The notes under the pieces: model-generated
Databases searched by the model: none
What the model saw: only the letters and a program-made list of their open reading frames with translations
What the model was told of the DNA's origin: nothing
Assembly (NCBI RefSeq): GCF_932294415.1
Contig: NC_065536.1
Coordinates: forward strand, 5,528,974-5,592,973
Source: Quercus robur
Taxonomy: Eukaryota; Streptophyta; Magnoliopsida; Fagales; Fagaceae
Length of the DNA stretch: 64,000 bases
Direction: 5' to 3'
In this document: positions 23,902 to 36,315 of the stretch, one piece after another
Position numbering within the stretch: position 1 is the first letter of the stretch
Layout of the letters: each line of letters starts with the position of its first letter
Program-made: the position numbers and the translations under genes

Positions 23902-24374
23902 TGACGGGAATGACAACTCTACATACCGCTGACGAAGATAACATTACTGACGAGAGAACCATCCATGACGAGGAGGAGAAACAGCGAAGGAAGCTATCAT
24001 CACCGACGAGGCAAAGAGTTATTCAATGCGATCAATCAATGATCCGAGCAGTTACCAAATCAACCAAGAAGACCGTTGGAGGGCCTATTAAAAGTCTCAT
24101 TACTGGCCAGGTGCGTTACAAAAGAAAGCATTAACAGCCTCAACGGCTAGCCCTGATGGGCTCAGGTATAAAACTCTCACACAACCAACAGAAGGGGATA
24201 TGCAAAAATACTCTGAAACTATCTATTCTTTTCTTTATTGTGTTTAACTGTGATCCTAACTTTGGCATCGGAGACTTTGTGGCAGGCGCCACACCGGTGT
24301 CTCGCGACGAGCAAACCTTCACGCCTCACGGGTGATTCCATCTGCACATTCACTGACGGATTTGTGTTCCATCA
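23902..24374 (+). repeat. 3' LTR of the Tat element
   Basis: 473 bp, identical by eye to 14723-15195. It is preceded by a purine tract at 23890-23901 and followed by target duplication atgag. Confidence 0.95.
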
Positions 24375-26111
24375 ATGAGCATCCACGTTGAAATCTCACG
24401 AAGCTTCGTCTTTTATTTTTATTTTTTATTTTTTTGAGAAAAACACGAAGCTTCGTCTTTCCATTTCAAACGTATCAGGCCGGAACTGTATGGAATATTG
24501 TCACATATCATAAAACTTCCATAACTAACAAACGGACACACAAAATATCTTTTTTACATGATTTTGTGGGATTAAATAATATATATTTACATGGGATTGG
24601 GTTAAATTAGTAAATTTGAAAATATTACCATATTAAAAAACAAATTGGGTGCAAAGGGAGTTTTATTTATTTATAATTTTATATATAGATCATAAGTTTA
24701 CACACCAAGTAGGTAAGAGTGCCTAATTCCATTACATCCCATAATAGTGCTTTAATATGGTAGAAACTTCATTTTGCAACTCTTATTTAATCTTTTTTGT
24801 ATCTCATGTGCAATGTGCATATCATCATCACACCGCATCACAGGTATTTCAAATTATAACTCAAATATCATAGTTGAATCAAATCTAATTCAATATTTCA
24901 AATAACTAAATGATAATATTTATTTCAAATTTAGTTTTATATTTGAGATACCATTTTGTGAGTCACTTCTTTCATCGGCAACAGAGAAATAATTGTGAGC
25001 CATCTCTCTCTCTCTCTCTCTCTTTTCCTCTGCCCCTCTCTCTTTATTTTGTGTTAATCAGAGTTAGGCCATATATTTTTTTAATGATTTCTCACAATTT
25101 TTTAAATTATTTTAGTTTCTTAATTATGGAGACTTGGGTTGCATAATGTGTAAGGAATTTGAGTGATGGAGTTGATAAAATTCTATATGGAGAGTTTTAC
25201 ATTTTGTTTGTGTTTATGTATGGAGTTCGTAAATTATGTGTTGAGCTTTGCATTTTGGTAAATTTCATTAGTAAGATAAGAATCAAGTAATACTAAACAC
25301 AAATCTTCAAAAGTGTTTCTCTTACAATATGCAAATATTTTGTTACAAGTAATTACAAATGTTATTGTGAAACAATTGGTATATTAGATTGGAATTATAA
25401 AAGTTAGCATCATATTGAAATTATAAAGTTATATAATTATGCTCTTTATTTTAGTTATATCTCCCCAAATAAATTACATATTCTATAATTTCTTGACCTA
25501 ATTTCATGATCAAAATCGTGCAAGTTTTACATCTTTGTTTATGATTTAAAGTAAAATTTATGAACATATATTAATTATCTTGAATAATATTTAAAAATTT
25601 CTTTAGAAGAAAGTCAAATGAATATACAAAATTGAATCAGATGAAATTATCCATTATCTTATCTATTATCAAGACTTGGAACAATCTTTTGGTCTTTTGA
25701 TTATTTATTATTATTTATGTTTTTATATAGTAAAGTTTACATATTACACATTTTTTATACCTTAGGTAATTCAATGTGTAATTAATATTTTCTTAAAACA
25801 AACAAAAACTCAACAAGTTCCTACAATTTAATTAACAAACATAAAATCACAAAGATTTATATAATTGATCTTTCATATAATTATTTTTATCAAATAAAAT
25901 TAATATTTTATAAGTCTATGATTATAATTGTGCAACTCATGGGTTTTTAACAAGTAAATAATATTCATAGAAATTAAATATTAAAATATCACTTTAAACA
26001 ACCATAAATTAATAGAATTTAAATTCAACCAAAGTAGACTACTATGGTCAAATATAAATTTAAAATCACTTTGGCACCTCTTACCTAAATAGAAATTGAA
26101 CTAAGGGCCAA
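24375..26111. other. Gene-free AT-rich stretch
   Basis: Very AT-rich, with a (CT)n run near 25003-25022 and no open frame of note. The first five bases are the right target duplication of the Tat element. Confidence 0.6.
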
Positions 26112-26484
26112 ATCAATGGTATCGATGTCACATTTTCAACAATGTGAGTCATCAATGTCATATGTTCACATGTTCGTTCGTTGGATATTTGTCAAATTAA
26201 TGTAGCAACTACAAGCTACAATGAAGAGGAATGAAACTCCAGTCATAAGAGACCAAAGTGATGCAATTTATCCTATCTGAACTCTAAATGGATGATCACC
26301 CTCGGCACCATTTCCTTGAAGCTTGCATAGTGTTTCACAAGGACATTGCATCATCAAGGAGAAGGCCAACAAACAGCTAATGCGTTTGGGGTAATTAATG
26401 CATTAGATATGATACATCTGAGAACCATTGAGGGGCTAAAGTCCTACAAGCAAGTGCAAGTATTAACACGTTGTTGGTGCCATA
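26112..26484. repeat. Left copy of a direct repeat also present at 63597-64000
   Basis: It aligns almost throughout with 63597-64000 in the same orientation, for example gaccaaagtgatgcaattta and ggatgatcaccctcggcacc. The left copy lacks about 37 bp present in the right copy near 63827-63865. Both contain no evident protein frame. Nature unknown: a dispersed repeat, a segmental duplication or a non-coding gene. Confidence 0.85.
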
Positions 26485-29087
26485 TAAAGCATACTCTCCC
26501 TACATTTGGCAAATACTTTTTTTTATCTGAAATTGCATGAAGGTTTCTAACCATTTGAGATATAACCAACTACAGATTAGTCTATTAAGGCTAGCTCACC
26601 AATATCTTGAGCATTCTTCAAAATCTTAATAGCTTTAGTACAAGAATGATTCAAGTAGAAGAGAAAGAGTGGCTTGCACAAAGCTTAAAAATTTATTGTC
26701 TTTATTGAACTAACATGGAAAGCTTTTTATTTATGCATAGAAAGATGATCCAAAATGGAAGAAAAGAGAAGAAATTAGATCAATTGCACCATAATCAAGC
26801 ACTAAAAAAATGATCTACCACTATTACCATTCCAGCCAAAATTATTGGCTACTTATAAAAGATAAGCACCAATATATCTTCCAGTACTCAATAGCATTCA
26901 ACACATAATCATGGAAGGAATTAAGGGAAGAGACAAGATATTTCAACCATATCCATTGAAAGTGAGCCAAATAAGGGGATCCTATAAACTGTGAATCATG
27001 AATTATTTAGAATCTGAAAGGCCAAATGTCAATTTCTATCATATAGTGACAACGATCTAAACAAGCAGATACATTATTCTTAGGATAGTATCAATATAAA
27101 AGGCATAATAACCAAACAACATTAGCATCCCCTTTGACAGAGATTGCATCCCAAAAAGTTACAGAAGATTTACTGATCTCCCAAGCCTGCAAGAACCAAG
27201 AAATAGAGACAATATTTAATAACAAGCCCATAATTGTATAGAAGCTTATCAGGTTAGACATCGAACAGAGCCTAACCTAGTTAGCAATCTTGTTGGAAAG
27301 CCACTCTAGCCCTCGTACAGCCTTTCCTTGGCATGTGTGCTCTTAATATACCTGAAATAAAACATACAAAAATGGCCTTAATTAGTGGATACTGAGTTAA
27401 CTCTTCATAGGGTAAAACATGTGATGCTCAGATACATATTTAAAATAACTGCCACAAACTGGAAATGTCTTTTCCTTAAATAGCCTGGTAAAAACTGAAT
27501 CAGTAAGTAGCTAGTAGATGCAGCTTAAAATTATTGTTGAGTGCTAATGTATCAACATTTAATAAGTACAAGCACTCACTTAAATCACGCAAACACTTAC
27601 AAGTAGGTGTGTGTGTGTGTGTAACGTATGAATGAAATAAACATACAAGTGCACAGACAATTTTTTATTTTTTTTATGGGTCAATAAACAATACTGTCCA
27701 CAGTACCTACAAAGCATGCACCTGCAACTAAACCATCTAGGTGGGAGGATATCGAGTTGCTAAACAACAAGGTTTAAACATTTCCACTGCAGATTTTGAA
27801 AATCTAGTACCTAGAGCTACCATGCTAGTATGATAACAGTACAAAGTAAAATAAAAGAATTTCTCCACTATAGAGATAGCATTATCTAATTGGAGCAATG
27901 GAAGAATGAAGTAACCAAAAATGCCAAATTAATTACCATTTGTTTCAATGTTATGTGCTATAAAATAAAACAAAGCGAATACTGCTAATGGAATTCCTAC
28001 TTAACAATTGCTATCCTTAAATGAATAAAGGTACACAACTACTCCCTAGTATAAACCGCAGACAGGGCAAGAATCAGAAATTTGAAGGTAGACACAAAAT
28101 TCATCCTTGGTTTTGATGGAAGACAACTAGAAGGTTTGAACGTGAAACAGACAGTAACTTAGACTGCTTGATATTTCAGACGTCTAACAACACAATCTAT
28201 TCTGGTCTTAAAACAATAGTTTTAACTTTCAAGCATTTATGACCTGCTTTAAAACTAACTTTGATCAGCAAACTACAACAGGATTACTTTTGTAGGAAAT
28301 GAGGATAGCAAGCATAATGAAGGACAACAAGCTTCGAAACTGAAGCTCATTCAGGATCTAACTTGGTCCAGAACGTAATGGTCTTAATCACCAAGGTTTT
28401 ATGGATTTTGAGGCTGGTTTAGGAAGTAGTGCAGATCTATATAAGGTCAGGTATTTAGGCTGTGTTTGAATTGGAAAACTCAACTTCTATGATTGGTAAA
28501 CTTTAATGGTTGGAAGTTGGAACCTAGTCTGAGAAAGAAGATATATGAATCTAGTCTCACACTAGGATTCTTGAGTATCCACCTCTGAGGGCTTTATAAC
28601 ACTCCCCAAGGCTAGTGTGGCTATAATTCTTCTCAAAAATTTCATTACCAGAAATAATAAAAAAGCTAGTAGTCTCCCTTAAATTTTAATATTACCAAAT
28701 TTCCCATTTGTTACACAAAATAACAAACTAAGATTAGTAAATTTGATTCTATACACAGCCAATGTATTGGATTGCCCTCTTTTTTAAGGAATTTAGTTGC
28801 ATATATTAAATATAAAAAAAAAAAATAATGATTCTAACACTAGTCAAGCTCCTCAACCCTTCTTCTATTCTGTTACGAACCCTACAAGTATATAGATAAT
28901 AATTGTTGTAATATTGCAATTAGTTAGTTAGTTGGTTAGTTAGTTACAATTCCAAGCATGTTAATCACATTTAATACATATTGGAATTATTAATGCACAC
29001 GGGGAATAATAGAACCATTAGGATAAGGTCATGTGGGTCAATAGAATATTTTTATGATTTTATAAATACCTACTTATAATCACATTT
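26485..29087. other. Gene-free stretch
   Basis: I see no open frames with recognisable domains. A (GT)n microsatellite lies near 27607 and a (TTAG)n-like run near 28920. Short exons cannot be excluded by eye. Confidence 0.45.
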
Positions 29088-29273
29088 CTATTTATTGAAA
29101 AATAAACCAATTGAAGCAAAATTTTCCTTGTACAATTCAAGATGTTCCACTTGCAAGTCATCTACAACAGCAAGAGGTAGTGTGATCCAATGGGATGACT
29201 GAATAATTTCTGCAGGGAGTGTTATCTCTCCGAATTTCTCTCCATTGGCATCAAATGACATCATTCTAGGCAA
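29088..29273 (-). pseudogene. Possible F-box-associated domain fragment
   Basis: The minus-strand frame MSFDANGEKFGEITLPAEIIQ resembles the SFD..E.F.EI.LP core of plant F-box-associated (FBA) domains; the same core appears in the F-box pseudogene at 36316-37445 (MSFDVNSEEFRMLRMP). Only about 60 residues remain, with no F-box and no flanking FBA sequence. It is probably a relic of a duplicated F-box gene. The identification rests on one short motif. Confidence 0.4.
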
Positions 29274-31134
29274 GTAAGTTGATTTTGTTGCTAAAGTAAC
29301 TTAAACACCATCAATAGACTAACGCTCCACTCTATCAAGGGGATTACAAAAGGATAAAATGTCAAGAACAAATATTTTGAGTTTCATATCATATCAAAGT
29401 ACTTACTCAAAAATGCCTACATAGAACCTAGCTACCACTTCCCAGACACTATTTCATGCTTTGGCTTGCAATAAACAATTCAAAAAACAACCCACCTCTA
29501 TTGTTTTTAATATCATAGTTGTCCAATTGATACTTGAAAATCAAAATAAATGGTGAGGATGGGATTAGTCAATTTTTTGAGAGAATAAGTTCATAAAAGT
29601 AGCATCTTGTGTTCAAGAACTCCACCAATTAGCACAATCTGCCACATTGTTATGGGGATTACAGAAAGTCCAATTTTAATCTAGTAGGAAATAAAATATA
29701 ACCAATAACATAAATAGGAGCCGATATAGAATTGTTCACTCAAAAGTACACTTTTCTGCTTTAGTTGGCCATAAAGCAGACGATGTAAACTCAGTTTTGG
29801 TGAAATGCACATTTGAATAGATCCAGATATATATTCTATTGAAACAATTGGGAAAAGTGCAACAGTTGATAGCAATATCCGATAGAGATTAGAGATGGAG
29901 AGTTTAAGAATCGGAAGTGCTGTATCAAGTTCAAAAAATCAAGATGGTGAAAGCAAGAACGTGTAGATAGAACCAATTTTAAAGTGTGTGCAAGAACAAG
30001 GATGACTATTGGATTTCCATGGAAGAGCCATAAGCATTCTATTTCATGGATTGTTAACTTAAACAGAGATGTTTGCATGCATCATTAAAAATACTTGTAA
30101 GTTAATTTAAACTCCCACTGATGCCTGTCTCAATGCCAATGTATTTGACAAGCTAACAACTGTACACACCCCTAAATTCTTCTTGTCCAACCAAACGAAA
30201 GTTCAGGAAACACATTTGATGTAGCTCACAACCTAACAGCTATATATGCCTTTAAATTCTTCTGCTCCAACCAAACAAGTTTAGTGAAACCATAGCATAT
30301 TTCTTTAGGAAAATGAACACAAAAGTACTAACAGAAACACAACATTTAGGCAACTAAACTAGTTGATCAACATCCAATGAACAAAAAACATGTGATTGAA
30401 CCCATCTAAGCATGAGATAATAGCATTCCTTATATATATAAATCTCTAAGACTAAAGATATAATAAAATAGCAGGATCACATATCTTGGGACAGAAAGAC
30501 TCTCTGTCATATAAATTAGCTTCTTATTGTCAATATTAAAGGTAAATATACTGTAGAAACAAACAAAAGACAATGCCGCCTGAGCCAGGGAAGTAAGATT
30601 AACAAGACCTAGTAATAATATAGCGGGATCACATATATAGGGACAGACTCTCTTTCATATAAATTAGCTTATTACTGCCAATATTATGGTTAAATGTACT
30701 ACTGAAACAAACAAAAGACCTTGTAGCTTGAAACAGGGAAGTAAGAACAAGACCTTGGAATGGTAACATGCTCACCAAAAAAATACTTGGCTACTTCTTT
30801 TCATAATTCTCAGTTTTAGAGCTGTTTTTATTCTCTCCTCTTTTTTTGGTCATTTCTTCTTTTAAAGTGTACTCAAGAGAGCCATAATCTAGATCTTTTT
30901 AACACTACCAAAGGGACATGTAAGCAAATAAGGATTATGTTGGCCAAGTATTGTTTTCTACTTACATTGCCAAATCTAGATTTGTGCACGACAAACATCC
31001 GCAGAGAAATATCATATACTAATATATAATATGATAATAGCCACAAAAGGATATTGTAAACCTGGGGAAAAAATTAAGCTTTTCACAATACTATTGTGCC
31101 TACTACTAAAGGAAACTTCATCCATAGTCCATAC
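29274..31134. other. Gene-free stretch with local duplications
   Basis: Two short tandem duplications are visible. Around 30150-30300 (tgtccaaccaaacgaaag and tgctccaaccaaacaag) the unit is about 95 bp. At 30455-30755 (cagggaagtaagattaacaa and cagggaagtaagaacaagac) it is about 150 bp. No gene was recognised. The last five bases, catac, are the left target duplication of the Copia-type element. Confidence 0.5.
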
Positions 31135-32176
31135 TGTTGGGGACATATTTTTATGTAATTGGCATATCCTTTGACAAAACGCACTTTACTTGTATTTGGG
31201 TAAATCTAAATAGGTTCAAGATGATCATTACAAATGGTTAAATTGAAGACATGAAGTCTACTCAAGAACTGTTCAAGAAAAGTGCAATCTGCAGGTCTCA
31301 ATACCTTCTCGATAGAAGCTCGATCTGTCGAGATTCATTAAAGCTCGACAGATGCCTCGATCGATCGAGCTTACGGGTTTTCAGATTATAGCCAGCAATG
31401 TTTTTATTCTAAAAGGCTATTTGTTTATGGGTTTGTATAATCCTTATTGGACTAAGAAAACCCAAGGTTTGTGTAAACCTATTAGGAATAGGAGAGCCCA
31501 TTAAGCTCCTATTTAAAGGAGGTGGGAAAAAGAAAAACCTAACCCTAGAGAGCTTCATAAGGTTTTCTTTTTAAAACTCTAACCTCCTCCTACAGAAGAA
31601 AGAGTTCTTGCTGCGTTTCTTGTACGCCTTTGGGTTTTGTAACCAAGCAAAGTCTCTTGCACCAACATTGAAGATCTTATTGGTGTTTCTATGTGAAGCT
31701 GCTGCAAATCAACTACAACAATCAAAGGGTTGCTATGGAATTAGTCACGTACTTAGATTCGTGCAAAGGAGTAAGCCGCGTACTGGGATCTGTGCATCAA
31801 ATTGGTTAGTCACGTACTTGGGAGTCGTGCATCGAAAGGGGAACTGTCACTACAGAACAAGTCCAATTGGGTATTAGGATAAGAGTTCAACTGTAAGTTG
31901 GTAAGGTACTTGGATTCCTTTACTTGTAACCGCTTGTTGTGATAATAGTGGAGTTTCGGGAGTGGTGACCTGAAAATCACCCGGTGGGGTTTTTGCCGTT
32001 AGGTTTTCCCCATTTGTAAACAAATCACCGTGTTATTTATTTTCCGCTGCATAATTAGTTTATTGGTGATTTGTTTGTGCTACCACGCGTTTGCATGATA
32101 AATTGATTAATTAATAACTTGGTTAATTAATTAATTAATTTCTATCAGAAGGGGTCATTCAGTTTGTGGCCTATCA
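31135..32176 (+). repeat. 5' LTR of the Copia-type element
   Basis: 1042 bp, tgttgggg to cctatca. It contains several tcgatcgatcgagc-type stretches and an upstream tatttaaagg TATA-like box near 31510. Confidence 0.85.
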
Positions 32177-32246
32177 AGTGGGATCAGAGTAGGCACACTC
32201 TGATTAGGGTTAATCTTTGCTGTGTGATCCATTGACCCTTGTTGTC

Positions 32247-33010
32247 ATGGAAACTCTTGATTGTTTTGATTTGCATAATCTTATGTTGAATGATGATGAT
32301 GATATTCAAGATGCCTATTGCAAGCTTTATAATTTTTGTATGAAATCTCTTGAATATTCTGCAAAATTAAAAGCTAAATTTAAAAAGGTCAAGCTTGAAA
32401 AAGATGATTTGATTGCAAAATTGGATGAAGCCAAAAATTTGAATGAGAATTTTAAAAATTTTCATCTCAGGTGGACAAAATTAAAAGTTTGGAAGAGTAA
32501 CTAGTTGAATCTAAAACTGAAGTTGAAAAATTAACTAGTGCCAAACTTATTGTTGAGTCTAACTCAAAAGAAAAGGATTTTTATATTCCTCCATTTAAAA
32601 GAAATAATGAAGAGTTGAAGGCTAATATTGCTAGGATAGACAAAGGTAAAAATTTTGATGTTAACGCTGAAGTTTCTAAACCTATGTCTAAAACTCCTCC
32701 TAGGAAGAATGAAAATTCTGAATTTGTCCCCACTTGTCACCATTGTCATATTGTTGGTCATATTAGGCCAAATTGTCCTAAATTAAGGTCTTTGTCAACC
32801 TCTAAGGTTAGACCTCCTTCTAGGAAGCATAGTAGTTCGAAAACTACTCATGTTTGTCACCATTGTGGTGCTTCCGGTCACACTCGTCCTAATTGTTTCA
32901 AGTTGTTTCCTCATAAGCGAGTGTCAAATAGGTCTCATCCTTTGTCTAAAGGCTCTGTACCTATTCTTGGTGAGTTATTAAAAGCTTTGAGCTTTTTAAC
33001 TCAATTTTAA
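32247..33010 (+). pseudogene. Degraded gag of the Copia-type element
   Basis: A lysine-rich, probably coiled-coil stretch (EKDDLIAKLDEAKNL) is followed by two CCHC zinc knuckles, CHHCHIVGHIRPNC and CHHCGASGHTRPNC. It resembles gag of SIRE/Maximus-type Copia elements. It is broken and I give no repaired product. Confidence 0.75.
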
Positions 33011-35235
33011 GGGAATTCTAATTCCTCTATGTCCTATAGTAGTCATACTAGGACACGTGCTTTTTCATCTTCACGGCCAAAGACTCGTGCTGTGTGAGTG
33101 ATAATGGATCCTAAGACTTAATTATCTTTTTTGTTTGTCCTCTACTTTAATTCTTTCTATCTAAAGTAGGACTCTCTTTGCTTGATTTCTTATCTGCTTT
33201 TAGAATCATGCTTTCATGCATCTGCACCCTTCTATCATGCCTTCATGCATATGCATATTTCTTTCATGCTTTCATGTTGTTTGTTTAACATGTTTTTGTT
33301 TGTTTGTTTTCAGTTTTGTTTATTTTGTTTTTGATATAAAAATTGAAAAAAAAAATTGAAAAATCAGAAAAATACAAAAACAGTGTGTGTTTTATGTACA
33401 TTGGTACTTGTGTACCTTGGATGGCCATTGAAACAAAATCTTTTAAACTTTGTATCATTTATAGCTTAGATGAGCATCTCTATGCACAACTAAGCAAGTG
33501 AGTTTGTGGCTTGTGTTTGTGATGAGTAAGATTAAGTTGTCTCTTATACTTAACACTCATATCACTCTTTTTTACGGGAATGACTAGAAAATCCTAAGAG
33601 AAAGGCATAAATAACCATCTCACCACTGTTGCCCGTCAATCATAATATGACATCTGTATACTTTGGCATAGCAAAAGTGCAGTGTCAATGATATTTGTGT
33701 GCTTAGGCATAGCAAAATTGGAATGTCAAATATCATTGGGTATTTCTTTTCTCTCTCTAATATGCCCATGCATAATATGTTTAAAAGAAAAATATGAAAA
33801 AAAAAATCAAAAGCAAAAAGATAAAAAAAAAATTGCTTTAAATATGATTGCAAGCTTGTATTCTAGGAGATGTGAGAGTTATAGGATGTACCTCAAAGGT
33901 GATAGTCCCCATCAAGCAATTATGATTGTGTGTGAGTTAAAGTGATTTTCTCATATCTCAAATCGTCATAACATGCATACACTTATGCAATATTGCGATG
34001 TTTTTCACACACAACACACAATATTCTTTGCTATTCTTGATACATGTGCAGGTACAATGTGATTTGGCCATCATGACGTTTTACATGTATTAATGTATGC
34101 TCACTAAACTGTCTTGACTTGTTTTTGAAATATAAAATTGGTTAGACTTGTTTAGTGTGTGTGTGTGTTTTTGAAGATCCATGTGCTTAAAATTTTAATT
34201 GAGAGATGATTTTGAGAACTTAATATGTTGATTGGATCGTTGGTTGAGTTGCATGTTGGATTGCATTCATGTCTGTGTTTTTCTCATCTCGAAAAACTGC
34301 TTTTAAAAACTGGCTCGACACCTCCTCGATACCTAGCTGTCTGTCGAGCTTCTTCAGCTTTTTCTAATCGCAATCCCGACAGCTTCTCGATACCTAGTGG
34401 ATCGATCAAGAATGGGTCTGCATCCTCGATAGCTTCTCGACACCTGGTGGATCGATCGAGCTTCTATTCTTGATTCTGATGAGTTATTCCTCGATACCTT
34501 CTCGACACCTCTCGATCAATCGAGGTCCTCTTGCATGCATTATTTTTCACATGTTTTGTATATTTTTTATTATCTTTGTGTCCATAGCATCTTGTTTTTC
34601 TTTTTCTTGTAGGTCTATGGTTCCTTGTTCTCCTTATTCCCTCTATGTCAGTTTTCTATTTGTCTCCGTCATGTCTTTTGGCTTTTTATGCCCTTTGACA
34701 ATCGTGTCAAAAAGGTGGAGAAATTTGAGAATTGAATGTCATTTCTCAGGGGGAGTAATAGATTTAGGGGGAGAACTTCATGTTAAAGGGAAGAATGTTT
34801 TTGTTGTAACTAACTTAGGAGGAGAGTTAGTTAGATACACATTGATATTGATATTTTTTTTTTTTTTTTGTGTTGTGTATCTTTTGGTTTTGTAACCATT
34901 TACATACATCATGTGTTGATTCTATATTTGATGATGATGTATGTGTTTCACTCTTTATCTCACATGTGTTGTTTCTTTTCTTTCTTTATACACATGTTTC
35001 TTGTTTATTTAACATGTAATTATTTTCCACATGGTACCTTGATGTGTTTTGTTTAGTGCCTTTCAGGAAAGACAAGTTAAAGCTAAGTCAAGATTCCGAA
35101 CCTTCTTCTTGCAGCAACTTCCAAGGTTCAGATCTTTTAGACTAGGCTTATTTATTTTGTAATCTTGAGTAGAATGTATTCTAGGACATTCAATGTACTC
35201 TTGTGGTTTTGTCACGGATTGCCAAAGAAGGAGAT

Positions 35236-36270
35236 TGTTGGGGACATATTTTTATGTAATTGGCATATCCTTTAACAAAACGCACTTTACTTGTATTTGG
35301 GTAAATCTAAGTAGGTTCAAGATGATCATTACAAATGGTTAAATTGAAGACATAAAGCCTACTCAAGAACTGTTCAAGAAAAGTGCAATCTGCAGGTCTC
35401 GATACCTTCTCGATAGAAGCTCGATCTGTCCTAATTCATTAAAGCTCGACAGATGCCTCGATCGATCGAGCTTATGGGTTTTCAGATTATAGCCAGCAAT
35501 GTTTTTATTCTAAAAGACTATTTGTTTATGGGTTTGTATAATCCTTATTGGACTAGGAAAACTCAAGGTTTGTGTAAACCTATTTGGAATAGGAGAGCCC
35601 ATTAAGCTCCTATTTAAAGGAGGTGGGAAAAAGAAAAACCTAACCCTAGAGAGCTTCATAAGGTTTTCTTTTTGAAACCCTAGCCTCCTTATACAGAATA
35701 AAGAGTTCTTGCTGCGTTTCTTGTACGCCTTTGGGTTTTGTAACCAAGCAAAGTCTCTTGCACCAACATTGAAGATCTTATTGGTGTTTCTATGTGAAGT
35801 TACTGCAAATCAACTACAACAATCAAATGGTTGCTGTAGAGTTAGTCACGTACTTGGATTCGTACAAAGGAGTAAGCCGCGTACTGGGATCCGCGCATCA
35901 AATTGGTTAGTCACGTACTTGGGAGTCGTGCATCGAAAGGGGAACTGTTACTACAGAACAAGTCCAATTGGGTATTGGGGTAAGGGTTCAACTGTAGGTT
36001 GGTAAGGTACTTGGATTCCTTTACCGCTTGTTGTGATAATAGTGGAGTTTCGGGAGTGGTGACCTGAAAATCACCCGGTGGGGTTTTTGCCGTTAAGTTT
36101 TCCCCATTCGTAAACAAATCACCGTGTTATTTATTTTCCGCTGCATAATTAGTTTATTGGTGATTTGTTTACGCTACCACGCGTTTGCATGATAAATTGA
36201 TTAATTAATAACTTGGCTAATTATTTAATTAATTTCTATCACAAGGGATCATTCAGTTTGTGGCCTATCA
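35236..36270 (+). repeat. 3' LTR of the Copia-type element
   Basis: 1035 bp, about 96% like the 5' LTR, with one 7-bp length difference. It is followed by target duplication catac. Confidence 0.85.
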
Positions 36271-36315
36271 CATACCACTAGGGACTTCACTTATAGTATG
36301 CATGCCACCATCCAC

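Larger units (their letters stand above)
14723..24374 (+). mobile_element. Complete Tat-lineage Ty3/Gypsy retrotransposon
   Basis: The 473-bp LTRs (14723-15195, 23902-24374) are identical by eye. A 5-bp target duplication, atgag, flanks the element (14718-14722, 24375-24379). A primer-binding site follows the 5' LTR, and a polypurine tract (cctggggggcaac) precedes the 3' LTR. The interior holds one long gag-pol frame, a tandem array and an antisense coding unit. Total length is 9652 bp. It looks whole, and zero LTR divergence implies a very recent insertion. The protease with DNGSS, the second RNase H and the absence of a chromodomain point to the Tat lineage. Confidence 0.95.
31135..36270 (+). 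mobile_element. Copia-type LTR element carrying gag but no pol (TR-GAG-like)
   Basis: LTRs of 1042 bp (31135-32176) and 1035 bp (35236-36270) begin tgttgggg and end cctatca. A 5-bp duplication, catac, flanks the whole (31130-31134 and 36271-36275). A primer-site-like gtgggatcagag follows the 5' LTR. gccaaagaaggagat precedes the 3' LTR, and agggggag-type tracts at 34740-34820 are typical of SIRE-like Copia elements. The interior encodes a gag with two zinc knuckles and nothing recognisable as protease, integrase or RT. The gag frame is broken in about two places. The LTRs differ at about 40 positions by hand count, near 4%, so it is clearly older than the Tat elements. Confidence 0.85.
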
